This document shows, piece after piece, positions 32,858 through 44,923 of a stretch of 64,000 nucleotides of DNA. Both the position numbers and the translations under genes were made by a program. The notes beneath the pieces are model-generated. The model was not told the origin of the DNA. It was given only the letters and a program-made list of their open reading frames with translations, and made no database searches. Within the stretch, counting starts at the first letter, position 1; each line of letters starts with the position of its first letter. The stretch is from Lindgomyces ingoldianus (Eukaryota; Ascomycota; Dothideomycetes; Pleosporales; Lindgomycetaceae), in assembly GCF_010093535.1 (NCBI RefSeq), contig NW_022985167.1:312309-376308 (forward strand), read 5' to 3'.

Positions 32858-35800
32858 TTACCGGCCGTACTCCAAGCTCGGCACTATGACGGGTCCGTAC
32901 TTCATTGGCGCGCTGTACGGTCCTTCATTCTGCACCATGAAATCCATCGCAAGACTCAGTTTACCGCTACCGTGGCCTGGCACTGCTTGTCCGAACGTGC
33001 CATTGACAATCTCGGGGTCGTAGATGACGCATGCAACGTAGTTGCGCCGCCCCATGAGCCGCTTATACTCGCGAGCTGTGCCATTGACGTCTTGCGTGAA
33101 AATCTCCATCATGTCTTCCTTGGTGTCGGACGGGGTGTGCGTGCTGCGGTGGCCGTTAGCAGGCACGTAGAGTGCGCGATTGTTGTGTAGCAGACGGAGC
33201 ACGTAGTTGCTCGGGGGTGCGTTGACCACAGACGAAGAGATGATTTGGTACATCGTCTTATGATCTTGTGGTTTCGACGGATCATGGACAAGGCCAGCAC
33301 CACAGCAGTCGACACCACCGGAGAAGAAAGTCATGCGCAATGACTTGTTGTGTGCAATACCTTGAAGAGTGCGGATAAGATATGTGCGCTCGAGGTCCTA
33401 TCGCTATATGAGCAAGTAAATGAGTCAGGGGTTGTACATTGTAGCATACCTTCGAATCGTGTGTCCACTGGTCCCTGAGCTCGTCGAGCATATCTATCTC
33501 TCCAAACGGGCTCAGAACACTACTCATGAGTCCGGATTTGCCAATGGCTTTCTTAACCGAGTTGAAGCCGTCGCCAACCATACTCTTGGCCCCGACGACA
33601 CCAGCAACTGAACTCGTCACCTTCCCAACCACGTTAAAGGTGCCTGTGAGCGCCTTTTTGCTCGTTGCCATTGTATTAGCTAGGTGCTCAATTGACTCCA
33701 GCCGGGGATAAATGACAGGCACAGGAACCATCCAGATGCAATGTTGCACGCTCGGAGGGAGCGTAGCAACCTTCGGGAAGATACCTTGGTATGTTGGACC
33801 TGCCATAACTTGGTGAGGATTCCGCTCGGAGCGGCAATCCGGCCCGACTACCACGACGCAAGGGCCAAGGTACTTGATAAAATGCCAGCCGGTTCCTGTG
33901 ATGGTGAAGAGATCGACATCATTGCTGACATTACGAAGAATTTCCAATGTCGTGTGGTGCTGAAACAAGAGGAACATCTCGATTCCTATCCTCCCAATGT
34001 TCTTAAACATGTTAGAGAACTGCATGTACTCCGGATATGAGCCAAAGCCATCGAAACTATCACAAAATCAGCTGGAATGCACACAAGAGGGTAATGAAAG
34101 GGACACACATGTCATGGTCATCTAGTGCCAAGATATGTGGAATCTGCGCAAAGGCTTCCCTCAGATGAGGCTGATCAAAATGGCTCGTGTAATAATGGAA
34201 GTATGCGTGGCATACTTCCTCTTCGTGCTTAGCAGTCCAAGGCGCATTTTTCCGATTCTCCTTGCCGCTAGTCGCTGTCCACTGCTTGAGGAGAGGGATT
34301 TCTTTCCACAATCGATCCGCATAGATTTGTCCGCCCAAACCGAGCTGTACGTGGAAACCGCCACACTCAGCATTCTTCTGAAGGATGTCCTTCCACATAA
34401 AACCAATACCGCCAAGCTTTGCCCTCTCGTTGGCGTTGACGTTTAGAGCGAAGTCATTGCCTGAATGCGCAATAAAGCGCCAGCTTGGCTCATGGCGTCC
34501 GGCGACTAAGAATTCGAAACGTGTACATCCCAAATGCGAGGTAATGGCATAGGTCCATTTCGCAGCATGATCTTCCTCCATCTTTAGCTCAACATCGTAC
34601 CTGTAGAAGATCCATGTCTGGTGGCTGTAGATTGGATTTGCTTTGAGCTGCCTCGGGTTTGGAGATAGGTCAACACTCTGGTGGATGTGGATGGTTGGAG
34701 GATGCGGAGTGTTCGTAATGAGAAGAATAGACCCAAGCCACAAACCTCGCTCGATGTCCATGTTTGTGTACCTCAGATACGGACCGAAGTATACGCTGTT
34801 TGTCGGAGCAATTTTATACATATCTACCCCTGCTGCTGGAGGTGGTCCTGTGAAGCCAGCTGCAGTTGGCGTCGCGAGTGGTGCCATGCCCATCATATCC
34901 CCCGGATATGCCGCAGTTTGCGCTGGAAATCCTGGCGAAGCAAGAGGAGTCTTCCCAAAACCTGGAGAACTCAGTGGATTAGCAAATGAATTTGTAGGGG
35001 ACATTGGCTCATTCAGATTCAAGGGAGTGGGGCCCTTCGGAAATTCCCATTGCGTAGATTGTGTTGGGAGGTGGATATAGTAGTATTGACCTGAATTTGG
35101 ATCAAGATGCGCGATCCATCCCTCGGGTAGCGGTGGAGGAGATGCAGGCCCTGGTCCAGGGCCCGGTGCTGGGCTTGGCGTGGTTGCATGTTGCGCTTGT
35201 GGGACTTGATTTGCCTGCGGAGTTGGTGCAACAACTCCTGCTTGTGGTGATGGGGCTGTTTGATGCTGGCGCGGATCGTTGGCGAATGCAGGATGTGCCT
35301 GCATGTTAGGATCGCTCATCACGCTAGCCTGGGGTGCTGGTGAAGATATGCTCTGATTCCGCTTCTCGTTCGGGTAGCCTTGCGCAGTTGTTGCTCCTGC
35401 GCCAACTGCCGGGTGGGAGATGCTCGAGTATGCTGGTGGTGGTTCCTCATTTACATTCATACGGCTCATATCCTGGGTAAGAGGGTGTTCTGGGGCCGCG
35501 TTGGCGTTGGTAGCGGGTGGAGGTGCGGCAGTGGATGCCGATGCTTGCGGTGGACTGTTCTGAACCTGATTCATGCCTTGATATACTGTGGGGGGACCAT
35601 GCGGCTGACTTCCAGGTTGCTCGGTTGGAGTCCAAGGCCTCCTCGGCGGTTGCTGCTGAGGTGGCGGTGAGGAAACACTCGGTTTAGGCTGGCTGTTTGC
35701 ATACACTTGGCTCCTCTGCGCGGCAGCTGCGTTCTGAGCGGTCTGTGCCTGCAAATTCGTGAGGGTCGATGCGCCGGCGATTCCTGCCGCGGCAAAGCGA

Positions 35801-36609
35801 GCCTCAATGCCGCCACTGGGAGGGGGGATGATTGGTGTCTCCGGGGGAGGGGGGGATCCTCTCTGGGCTCGTGTGGTTGACGTCGAAGCTGTCGAGCTCA
35901 GTCGGTTCACGCCTCGAGGATTGGGGATCATCAGTGCGGGATCGGTGGCTTTTGGCGTGGGAGGAGGCCAGTACTGCTGGTGGTACTCGGGAAACGGGTT
36001 TCCGTCGGTGCTGCCCTCTCGTTTCGGGGCCCTCTGAAATAGTCCCTCCTTATCTGGCGTCTCTGGTCCTGGGGATTCTGGGAGAGGCTTGGGCGCAGTA
36101 CCTCGACGCTCAGCTAGCTTGGATGGCTGTACTGAGCCGTCTGCAGCTCTGCCAGGACCGTATCCATAGCCCGAAACTGTTGGTCTGTTCGGATCGTTTG
36201 CCTCGAAGTGGGCGCGGGTGGAACTTGGAGAAGGCGCCGCGGCGCTCGACCTCCTCCTCCTTCCTTCTCCTTCTGGCGGGGTCGCATTCTTCCCAGCCCG
36301 TTCCCTCTCACTCAGGGGGGTATATCGCGCCTGGCCCGGCGGAGCCTGCTTCGATGGTCGGTCGTCTGGGTAGGGTAAAGGGGCAGTCGGGGGTGCTGTG
36401 GGCGGCGCAGGAAATGTTGGCATAGGTGGAGGGCGCGAGAAGGCTGCGGGTGGCTCTTTAGAGCTACCCGCAGAGTCGGTCCTCGGTGGAGGGCTCTTGC
36501 CTTCATGCTTCTGGATCCGCAGAGGCCCGACGGTGGGAGTGTCTGGTGCAGTCTCGGAAGGCCGCAGGAAGAGCTCCTCCTCTGGCCGTCCTTGACGACG
36601 ACCGTCCAT
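32858..36609 (-). CDS. WW domain plus PhoD-like phosphatase protein
   Basis: Predicted 1215 residues from three exons: 36609-34109, 34056-33450 and 33397-32858, with introns of 52 nt each. The first about 490 residues are Pro/Ser/Gln-rich and disordered. A WW domain follows at about 495-525 (LPEGWIAHLDPNSGQYYYIH and a second Trp in TQWEFP). From about residue 590 the protein is a PhoD-like metallophosphatase module. It contains FEFLVAGRHEPSWRFIAHSG, then DDHD at the end of exon 1 continuing as IFDGFGSYPEYMQ in exon 2, and VSNDVDLFTITGTGWHF. DDHD is the metal-binding signature. PhoD enzymes hydrolyse phosphodiesters; the fungal WW fusion is presumably intracellular, as no signal peptide is visible. 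The WW domain should bind Pro-rich partners. Confidence 0.88.
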
Positions 36610-37847
36610 GGCCGTAGTCGCTTATGTAGGCAGTGGTTGTGAGATGTTGGATCTTCCGCGCGATGACAAGCGTCGACTTATTTTGGGAAACGGGTGCAGG
36701 TGAAGGTGCAAGCAGCGGGAGCGACGTCGGTAAAATGGTGGGCTGCTCGCGGGGTAGGTCGATATGACGCGGCTGACAGCAGGAGTAGGTGACAGCTTTT
36801 AAGAACAGGCTGATGCAGGCTCTTGGGGGGGGTACTTCGCGGAGACTCGCCCGCAGCTTAAGGAAATTGGAAGTGAGGTTGCGCGAGGGCTTCTGCTCCA
36901 GATCTCGGCCTCCACCGAGGCGAAGCTTGCTTACTTACGTAGTCCTTATGCCCATCTCGCTCCTGCCAGACGTCCAGTATTGGGCTGCGGGTCTGCAGTG
37001 AGAGACCACCCTTGTCCTCGACGCGCCCGAGTCTATGCCGTCGTCTGATTGGCTCGTGGCGCCCAGATACGCGCGCTCCTGGCCCAATTCATGGCCTCCA
37101 TCACACTTGGCGGCGCCCGGCGGCATCCTTCAGGAAAGCCAGAGCTTGACTGGAAGGTTCCTGAGTATGTTCATCGAAAGACTCCAGCAGAAGCGCTCAG
37201 GCCAGTCCCCGGTTGGTTGCAGCGATTTATCTCATCCAAATCGTCGGTGCAAGGGCGTCCCGGCACGGACAATCAGTTGCCCCTGTCGGTGGTCCAAACG
37301 TCTGTCTTGCTTCGAAATGTCTAGCACTCTTTTCTCCTCGCTACACTTGTTACTACACAAATTTTGAGCAAATTCTCCTTGAAAGATGCGTCAGGGTGCA
37401 TCATTCCCCCCAACCCTGTGTCGGGGCTTCCCCGCTGTAGGGTGGGCGCCTCTTCCGCTCGTTCCCCCTCCCTCCGTATTGGAGCAAAGAACATGCGCAG
37501 GGCTGAAGAGCTTGGAGGGTCGTGTTCCAGGCATGCACACTACGAGCTTCAGTCTCGTTTTAGCAGCGCTGTTCGCTTCGTCGTTCCACAGGGGGTAAAG
37601 CATGAAGCCACGGGTGCGGCTGAGCGACAGCCTCGGGGAGAGTCCCAGACTGTCAACCTTCTTTCAACCCCTCCCCCGTTCCACCGTCAATCTGACTGCT
37701 CCTCTTCGCCAGTCACTCTCTTTCTTATAATACCATTTCTAATAACCCGTTCTGGATCAACTACTGACTGCTCGCGCGACGGCACTGTATCACCATAGAA
37801 GACGTACACCAGCCTGAACACGGAAATAGAAGTCTCAACCTTGAAAC
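36610..37847. other. Divergent promoter region of two genes
   Basis: This 1.24-kb region separates the starts of the WW/PhoD-like gene (minus) and the Q-rich gene (plus). Several overlapping frames of 60-144 codons occur but none has protein-like features or splice support. The 100 bases before the ATG at 37848 are CAACC/AAG-rich, like a fungal leader. Confidence 0.45.
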
Positions 37848-39666
37848 ATGCCTATCCTCCAGCAACAAGCTCCATCAGTGAGCTCATTCGAACCGAGTTC
37901 GCCTGCTCCTCCACCATATACAGCGACGGCCCAACCCCAACAGCTTCCAACCCCCACCCCCCCGCCAAACCTCTCTCAAAATACTTTCCAACAGGCTCCC
38001 CCACAGCAACAGAATGCACATCCTCAAATGCAACAATCAACCATGGGCCCTCCTCAGCAGCAATTCCCACCAGCCCAGCAACCTCAATATATCCAGTCAG
38101 CTCAGGGGCCTACAATGCAACAACCAATGCAAAATATGACCCCGCAGCAGCCCCAGTACCCTCCAAACATGACCCCACAGCAGCAACAGCAAATCCAGGG
38201 TATAGTCCAAAGCTTGCCTCCTGAGAAACTCCAGATGTATCAGCAACAAGCACAGCAGATGATGGCCCCGCAACAATTCCAGCAGCCACAACAGCAACAG
38301 ATGATGCCGCAACAGCCAATGATGCCGCAACCGATCATGCCGCAACAACAACAACCTCAGAAGCCGCATTACACAACCACTGCTCCGACTGGATTGTTTG
38401 GAGCCCCCAAGCATCAAACGGGAGGTGCTGGAGCTGTCGGTGGGCCGCAGGACGAGAAGAAAACGGGAGGTGTGCAGCGATTCTTTGGTGACACGCTGTT
38501 TGGCCGGATTGGGAGAGCTGGAGTTGCAACTGTAACTACGACATTGAAGATGCCAGCAAGTTTATCACCGTGGGGAGATAACAATCCTGTCACGCTGCCC
38601 AATGTCCGATATAGGGACGCTGTTCTCTTCACCACATTCGCATTTGTAGGAGCGCCATTAGTGGAAGGCCTCGATGGTGTTGTCACGGACGCTTTTGGAG
38701 CAGACAGCTTCATCTCGGAAATTGTGTCCTCCGGAGCTGGGGCCATTGTTGGCAGCACCGTGCTCAAGTATGGTGTCTTCCAAATTGTCGAGCAGGCGAT
38801 CGACAAAGGCATTATTGAGCACATGCTTCCTGAAGAAGAAAAGATGCTTCAAACTACAAATGTCAAGAGCCTGCAAGTTGGTATCAAGCACAAACTCATG
38901 GGCGTAGATGCAGACTTACGATTCGAGGGAATCTATCCAACCAGGGCCTCGCAAGACTGCGAGAAGGGTTGGTTTTGTCCATATCTGTTTGCTAGTGCAA
39001 GAACGCCTTCAGTTCCTCGAGCCAACGACTTCTCCATTTGCCAGTTCTTCGGTCCCTTCCTCGCTGGTAAGTATCATCCCTCTACTGGCCAAGTTTTGAT
39101 TCAAAGTTGAGTAACCCACAATATCTACAGGGGATTACGCTCTAGCCCACAAGCTCCTCTCCGAAAGCGTCCACAACCTCGCCCTGTGTGACGCCAACCC
39201 ACAAACTGATATCGGCACCAACCGCATGGTGATCCTCTTTACCGGCATCTCCCCCTTCCGTGCAAACATGTGGTCGACCTCTCGCCGCCCCGGGTGCGGC
39301 ACCATCATCTTCCACCTCCTCGACGGCTGTCCCGCGCTCATAATTCCTGTGACCAATAAAGCCCCCATTTGCGCCTGGTCCCCGTGGACTCTCTCCCAAA
39401 TGCGCGCTTCACAGTACGCCATGAATCCGCAAGGTCCCGGGACTGGCGGGTACAGTGCTGAGTGGCACCATGAGCAGATTTGCGAGTGGTTAGATACGAT
39501 TATTAGTGTCCCGCATATCAATCCAGCGATTCGGGAGAAGTATGTAGATGTTCTTGGGAGAAGCGTGTCTTTGGTGATTAATGGCGCATTGGCGCTTGAG
39601 AAGTGTAAGCCGTTGTTGGGGAAACTGGATGCGGAGCGCGCCGGTATTGTTATGTTTAGGTATTGA
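37848..39666 (+). CDS. Q/P-rich conserved fungal protein, unknown function
   Basis: Predicted 584 residues from two exons, 37848-39066 and 39131-39666, with a 64-nt intron (GTAAGT donor, CTACAG acceptor) that keeps frame. Residues 1-200 are almost entirely Gln, Pro and Met. Then comes a well-folded-looking part: FFGDTLFGRIGRAGVATVTT, a hydrophobic Gly-rich helix pair (FTTFAFVGAPLVEGLDGVVT and SSGAGAIVGSTVLKYGVFQI), a segment ending DFSICQFFGPFLAGDYALAH across the intron, and a Cys-containing C-terminal domain (GCGTIIFHLLDGCPALIIPV). No known catalytic motif was recognised. The Gln-rich tail could drive assembly and the hydrophobic pair could sit in or on a membrane. Function is open. Confidence 0.8.
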
Positions 39667-42208
39667 TGGTTATGTAGATGGACAGTGGGCATTTGAGAGG
39701 CCCTAAGAAGAGAGTAATAGGGGTTTGGTCGTGGTTTTAGAGCTTGTGTACATGATACCCACGAGAATAGCTGTGCCGAGGGTGGCGTTGTTTCGGTTCA
39801 TGTCCTTTTCTTCTCTTGCTTGTAATGGCAAATAGAGACTCAGTCTAATGTCTCTGGATGGCTTCAATACGGTAATTTAGTGTTGCGCTTCACATTCACG
39901 TCCATGTAATGCAGGCCGCGATTTCGAGCGCAAGACGATTCTCTGCCCTTAGTCTTCCTGGAGATGGGGCTCTATGGATATTACCATCTCTTCTCTCGCT
40001 ATCAGGTTTCTCTAATAGAAGATCAAGCTGGCCAAAGCCATGATGTGGAGGTGGAGTGCCAGGGTTCTGGCGGTTGTTTTGTTTTGCAGGAGGCTGCTCT
40101 GCTTGTGAGATAGCTGTACTTGATGCTTTCCAGGTGTCCCTTTTGTTTCCACATTAGCTATGACCCTCCTGATTGTGAACCAAGGATTTTCGGGGTACAG
40201 TGTCAGGTTGGAAGGGTAGGTTCGTGGCTCTGTCTACGGCAGGGGACTCTGTTGACAAGATGAACGTATGCACAGTCCTTCAGGTGGTGGATCTGTTCCT
40301 TAACTGCTATGTCTTGCTTGGTAGAGGGCCTGCGAGGCTCGAGCAGTGGCTTCGGGTTAAGCAGGACCTGTCTAGCTCTTGCTTGCTAGGAAGAGGCTCC
40401 TCCTGATAGAAGAGCGCATGTCATATTTCAGATGCTAGACATGTTCCTTAACTATTATGTCTTACTTGATAGAGAGTCTACGAGGCTCAAGCCGTAGCTT
40501 CAGAGTAATAGCAGTAGATTTCTACCTCCAGCTGCAAAAAACTGCTTCTAAAAATTGTAGCATTTGGAAAACCCACGAGTCCTTTAAGCCCCCTCTCACC
40601 ACTTCCTCTGACAGAGCACAGAGTCCTTCCACTTGAGCTTAGCAAACTAGCAAGCTCCTGTGTGGCAGCATCCTATTCATATGCCACAGCACATCCTCGA
40701 CTAGATGTTTATCCTCTCCCGCTGTGCAGCCTCACTCACGCCTATGAATGTTTCCATCCCCATTTTCCATGCGAAGAGATATTATGATAGTATTCTAAAA
40801 TAAAATTGCTCAAGTAGGTAGCATTATTCCTGCATTTAGACATCTTTAGGGCTGTCTTACAAGTGTATAAATGTATGGTGTTTAAATATACGAAGACAGC
40901 ATCTTGCATTTGCCTTCTACCTCTACGAGGTCAGAAGCCAAGCTAGATAGATAGCATTCGAAGTGTTAAGAAGTCCTTAGCATTCATGAAGATACTTTAG
41001 AGATGTAGTAGTCAGAATGTCCCCTTGTCTACTCTCCATTTAGTATGGCTGAGGGCTCGACCAAATGCGGTCAATGTTTAGCTTAATAAGGACCTCTGCT
41101 TGCTAGTTAATTCTAAGACAGGATCCCGTATCCTTCTTTTACAATCCACTACGCTGAACAGTGAATGCAGAAGAAAGGCTATGGGCTCCAAGAAGCCAAG
41201 AGAAGTCGTGGTGGTGTTATGGAGCTGAGATAATGGGAAATCCCTCCTCGTCACTTACATACAAGACATTTGAGCTGTTTAGAGGTGTAATAGAGTGCAA
41301 CAGGAACTGTTTTTATGCATCTTCAGGTCTTAATAGTGCTTGACATTCTTCAACCCTAGCTATTAGGGTGTGAAGATTAACTAACAGGAGGGCATATTGA
41401 AGCTTCAAGTAGTCCGGAGTCCCTTGGGGGAAGTACTAGGATAGAAACAGTTGAATCGACTACATTCATCTCTGCTATAATAAACGCTGAGGGTATTCGA
41501 TGCTGTACAGGAAGAAGCAGAGCTGTTGTGTGCCCATTCACGCTTGCCGAACCCTCGGGGAGACAGGATAGCCGTTGTCTGGCTCTCGGGGAAGTCAGAA
41601 GGTCCACTGCTATCGTAGCGGCTATTACAAATGATAACAGAGTAAATTGGAGGAGCGGAATCCCATGAAAAGGATGAAGCTGCTCAAAGGGGCCGCAATT
41701 CAGTTAGGACGTCGCCCGAAGCTTGACTTTGGTTAAGCTCGGACCAAGTGCTCTCTCCCGCCCTGAGATCCGTCACTAACATCAGTCCACCTCTCAGCTG
41801 CCAGCTACGAAGACAATGAACGAATCATCACGGAAAGTCACTTGACAGCGCTAGTATTATCTCTCAACCATGTGCAGAAAAACATCTCTTCCCAATAAGC
41901 CGGAGCCTTGTTACTTAGCCTAGATGCGAGTCTCCGCGCTTTTGCAATTGCAGGATATCGACATCCGACCACCCTCGAATCCGCTAATCGACAGACTAAC
42001 TCCGCAGCTATGCTTCGCTTGCTCGCCTGGAACAGACAACCTGGTGAAAATCTGGGGAAAGCTGGAAAATGGATATCCAAGTCGCTCGTTCTTTAAGATG
42101 CTTGACCGCTCCCCGGACTGGCCTTTCCTTTCCATCCCCACGCCCGAGAGCCTTGGATTACGGCCATGACAATTGACATATCTATAATTCATAACCAGGA
42201 ACCCAAAC
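39667..42208. other. 2.5-kb gene-poor region with decayed repeats
   Basis: No intact gene was found. The region contains a degenerate two-copy tandem repeat (40264-40530), and a possible third partial match near 41080-41100 (AGGACCT followed by TGCTTGCTAG). The last 400 bases precede the flavoprotein gene and should contain its promoter. Confidence 0.45.
40264..40530. repeat. Two-copy tandem repeat, period about 147 bp
   Basis: Both copies contain TGTTCCTTAACT, TATGTCTT, CTTG or CTTGAT-type variants, and CGAGGCTC followed by AAGC or GAGC, in the same order (from about 40294 and 40441). Differences are mainly G/A and C/T transitions, with the second copy being the AT-richer one. Confidence 0.5.
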
Positions 42209-44029
42209 ATGGCCCAACTGCTACGTAAACGACTCGCCCGAATATCCGGTATCCTAACGGCCACCATTGGAACAGCCTTTCTCGCAAGAATCGCCTACCA
42301 GAAATCCAAGCACCGATTAACCCTCCCATCTGAATACCCCTCGCTTTCCATATCAGCAGATGGCGTCGTCAAAACCGACGTCCTGATTGTCGGCTCTGGA
42401 GGTTCAGCCCTGACAGCAGCCCTACGCGTCAGGTCCGCCGGCCTGTCCGCCCTCGTCGTCGAAAAGAGCGCAAAAGTCGGTGGAACGACAACCTATTCTG
42501 GGGGAGGCCATTGGATCCCAAACACGCACCTCCATGAAGGCGCCAACGACAGCCCCGAGGAAGCTCTGGAGTACATGGAAGCCATTATTGGAGACGCGGG
42601 TCCTGCATCATCTCGAGAGCGGAAACTCGCATTCCTTCAAAATGGGCCGAAAATGGTCAAGTTCTTAGAGGATGAGGGATTTCGATGGCGAAAAACGGTC
42701 GGGTATCCAGATTACTTCCCTGAACAGCGCGGTGGGAAGATTGGAGGGAGGGGTGTCGAGCCGGCAATGTTCGACCTCAATGTTCTGGGTCCTTGGAAGG
42801 ATAGGTTGAATTTTAACCCCACGAGGCCCCCATTCCCGGTGTATACGTATGAATTGTCCAAATTAGTACGTGCGAAGAGTTCTTGGGATGGAATGTTCAT
42901 GGCCATTAGGGTGTTCGGACTGCGGCAATATCCACAGATACTGCTCGGGAACTCTCCTTGTACTTTGGGGGTATCCATGGTCGGGCAGCTGTTGTACTTA
43001 AATATCGAAAAGGGCGTCTCTATTTGGACCGAATCTCCGATGACCGATCTTGTCGTTAAAGACGGGCAGGTGACCGGCGCAATCGTTGAAAAAGTCGGTA
43101 AAAAAATCACAATTGAGGCTTCACGAGGCGTCATCCTCGCAGCAGGCGGCTTTGCAAAGAACACTGAGATGCGCAAGAAATACCAGGCATCGCCCATCAC
43201 GTCAGACTGGACCTCCGTCATCCCAACCGACCAAGGCGATGCCATTTCGGCGGCCCTCAAAATTGGCGCAGCAACTGCGCTCATGGATGCTGCGTGGTGG
43301 GGCGCTGCAATGGTGGATCCAAAGTCTGGACAAGCGTTCTGGTGCCTATACGACCGTGTGTTACCGCATTCGATTATCGTGGATCAGACGGCTGAGCGCT
43401 TTACCAACGAGTCGCAGAATTACAATTCCATTGGGCATGCGCTATGGAAACGAAATGAAGTCAGCCCTGCGATTCCGTCTTTTCTCATCTTGGACTCGAA
43501 TCATAGAGATAGATATGTGCTTGCTGGACGCCTCATGCCTGGGCATACCCCCCAGGAGGTCCTTGATTCAGGGTTCGTCACCAAGGCGGAAACTATACAA
43601 GAATTAGCCGAGAAGTTGGATCTAAGTGCCTCAGTTTTGGGCGAAACTGTGAAACGCTTCAACGGGTTCGTTTCATCGGGTGTAGACAAGGATTTCCACC
43701 GCGGCGAAAGCGCGTATGACTCCTTCATGGGAGATCCTTCATATTCCCCAAACCGAAATTTAGGAGCTATCGAGAGAGGACCTTTCTATGCGGTGAAATT
43801 ATGGCCTGGTGATTTGGGCACGAAAGGTGGTATCCTGACGGACGAATACGCACGCGCACTGAAGGAGGATTCTGACGGTGGACGACAGGTCATCCAAGGA
43901 CTGTATGCGGTGGGAAACTCGTCGGCAAGCGTGATGGGAAGAACATATGCTGGGCCAGGAGCGACACTGGGGCCGGCCTTGACGTTTGCGTATATAGCTG
44001 CGAACCATATTATCAAACATGATGACTGA
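42209..44029 (+). CDS. FAD-dependent ketosteroid-dehydrogenase-like oxidoreductase
   Basis: Intact intronless gene of 606 residues. An N-terminal hydrophobic segment (about 13-28) may anchor the protein. The FAD-binding fold follows: DVLIVGSGGSALTAALR (57-73) and VGGTTTYSGGGHWIP. The C-terminal dinucleotide-side motif is YAVGNSSASVMGRTYAGPGATLG, where Tyr580 and Gly584 align with the Tyr-x3-Gly pair that activates the 3-keto group in bacterial 3-ketosteroid delta-1-dehydrogenases. The family also includes fumarate reductase-like flavoproteins. The likely reaction is desaturation of a steroid-like ring or a related substrate, but the substrate is inferred only from family. The lack of introns and the repeat-rich upstream region fit an accessory, possibly transferred gene; this is unproven. 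Confidence 0.88.
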   Translation: MAQLLRKRLARISGILTATIGTAFLARIAYQKSKHRLTLPSEYPSLSISADGVVKTDVLIVGSGGSALTAALRVRSAGLSALVVEKSAKVGGTTTYSGGGHWIPNTHLHEGANDSPEEALEYMEAIIGDAGPASSRERKLAFLQNGPKMVKFLEDEGFRWRKTVGYPDYFPEQRGGKIGGRGVEPAMFDLNVLGPWKDRLNFNPTRPPFPVYTYELSKLVRAKSSWDGMFMAIRVFGLRQYPQILLGNSPCTLGVSMVGQLLYLNIEKGVSIWTESPMTDLVVKDGQVTGAIVEKVGKKITIEASRGVILAAGGFAKNTEMRKKYQASPITSDWTSVIPTDQGDAISAALKIGAATALMDAAWWGAAMVDPKSGQAFWCLYDRVLPHSIIVDQTAERFTNESQNYNSIGHALWKRNEVSPAIPSFLILDSNHRDRYVLAGRLMPGHTPQEVLDSGFVTKAETIQELAEKLDLSASVLGETVKRFNGFVSSGVDKDFHRGESAYDSFMGDPSYSPNRNLGAIERGPFYAVKLWPGDLGTKGGILTDEYARALKEDSDGGRQVIQGLYAVGNSSASVMGRTYAGPGATLGPALTFAYIAANHIIKHDD

Positions 44030-44923
44030 GGCGCCGGCTAGAGGCTTACAATGTAAAGCGTATCCTTCTTGATCTTTTTAACCCTTTGGCTCCTCCCCTA
44101 GCCCCCCGATGCTGACAAGAAATGTTGACATGTCAAATCCATTCTGATCATGTATCCTGATACTTTCCAAGGACTTGTAGATAGCGAGGACTTTGGCAAT
44201 TATGGAGAGATTTCGACAAAGTTGCGTGCGGTGTTTGGGAGAACGTTGAGGTCGTCGCATGTCCTTGTGCTGCCGAAGATACCTTTCTGAAGTTGGAGCT
44301 TGTCGAGTTTGTCGACATTCTCTTTCTCAACAAAGTTCTCACCAACCACCGCGATCTTCCTCCGCTTGGCCTTCAGGACGCTCGTCGAGGTATCAACAAT
44401 TTATCCTAGTTCACAAGTGTATTTATAACATGTAGGCTTTGGTGGTGCAACGGAAGTGTGTTGTTGTTTGTTGTATATATGATGGAGCCTCTAGGGCACC
44501 CATGGTACATAGAGAGGTACAGGCACTAGTAGATAGTGGCTTGGCCTGGTTACATGCCATTTGGTATTTTAAGCGCAAACTCCAAGTTTCCTTCAGAATC
44601 TTAGAATGGGGAAAGCCATGCCAAGAGCTTAGTCATTATTATTCGAGATTCCTTGAATGTGTAATATGCCATGCTTCCGGAGACACACCTCTAATATATC
44701 GAAAGCAGACTCATAAATTAAATTACCATCTATCTGTCAAAACTTTTGCACTAATGCAGATTGAGAACTCGGCTCTATCTATCTCAACGCTAGCCACCCA
44801 TCTCCATCATGAACGCACCATCCACACATGAGAAGATAACCACCTCTACTTCTATCCGTCTACAGATTGCTGGAGAGAGAGAGAGAGACGCAACACTTGG
44901 GTTAAAAGTGCATCTTCACTAGA
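44030..44923. other. Convergent 3' flanks, no gene supported
   Basis: It holds the 3' ends of the flavoprotein gene and the ornithine decarboxylase gene. A minus-strand stretch at about 44215-44400 has a coding-like frame (KRRKIAVVGENFVEKENVDK) but no start or continuation. A short GA repeat lies at 44871-44887. Confidence 0.4.

Noticed and set aside
37364..37798. 144-codon plus-strand frame before the Q-rich gene
   Set aside because: Overlaps other frames in a divergent promoter region and has no protein-like conservation clue.
44215..44400. Coding-like minus-strand stretch downstream of the flavoprotein gene
   Set aside because: No start, no continuation past the TAA, and no family recognised; kept only as a note in the intergenic entry.
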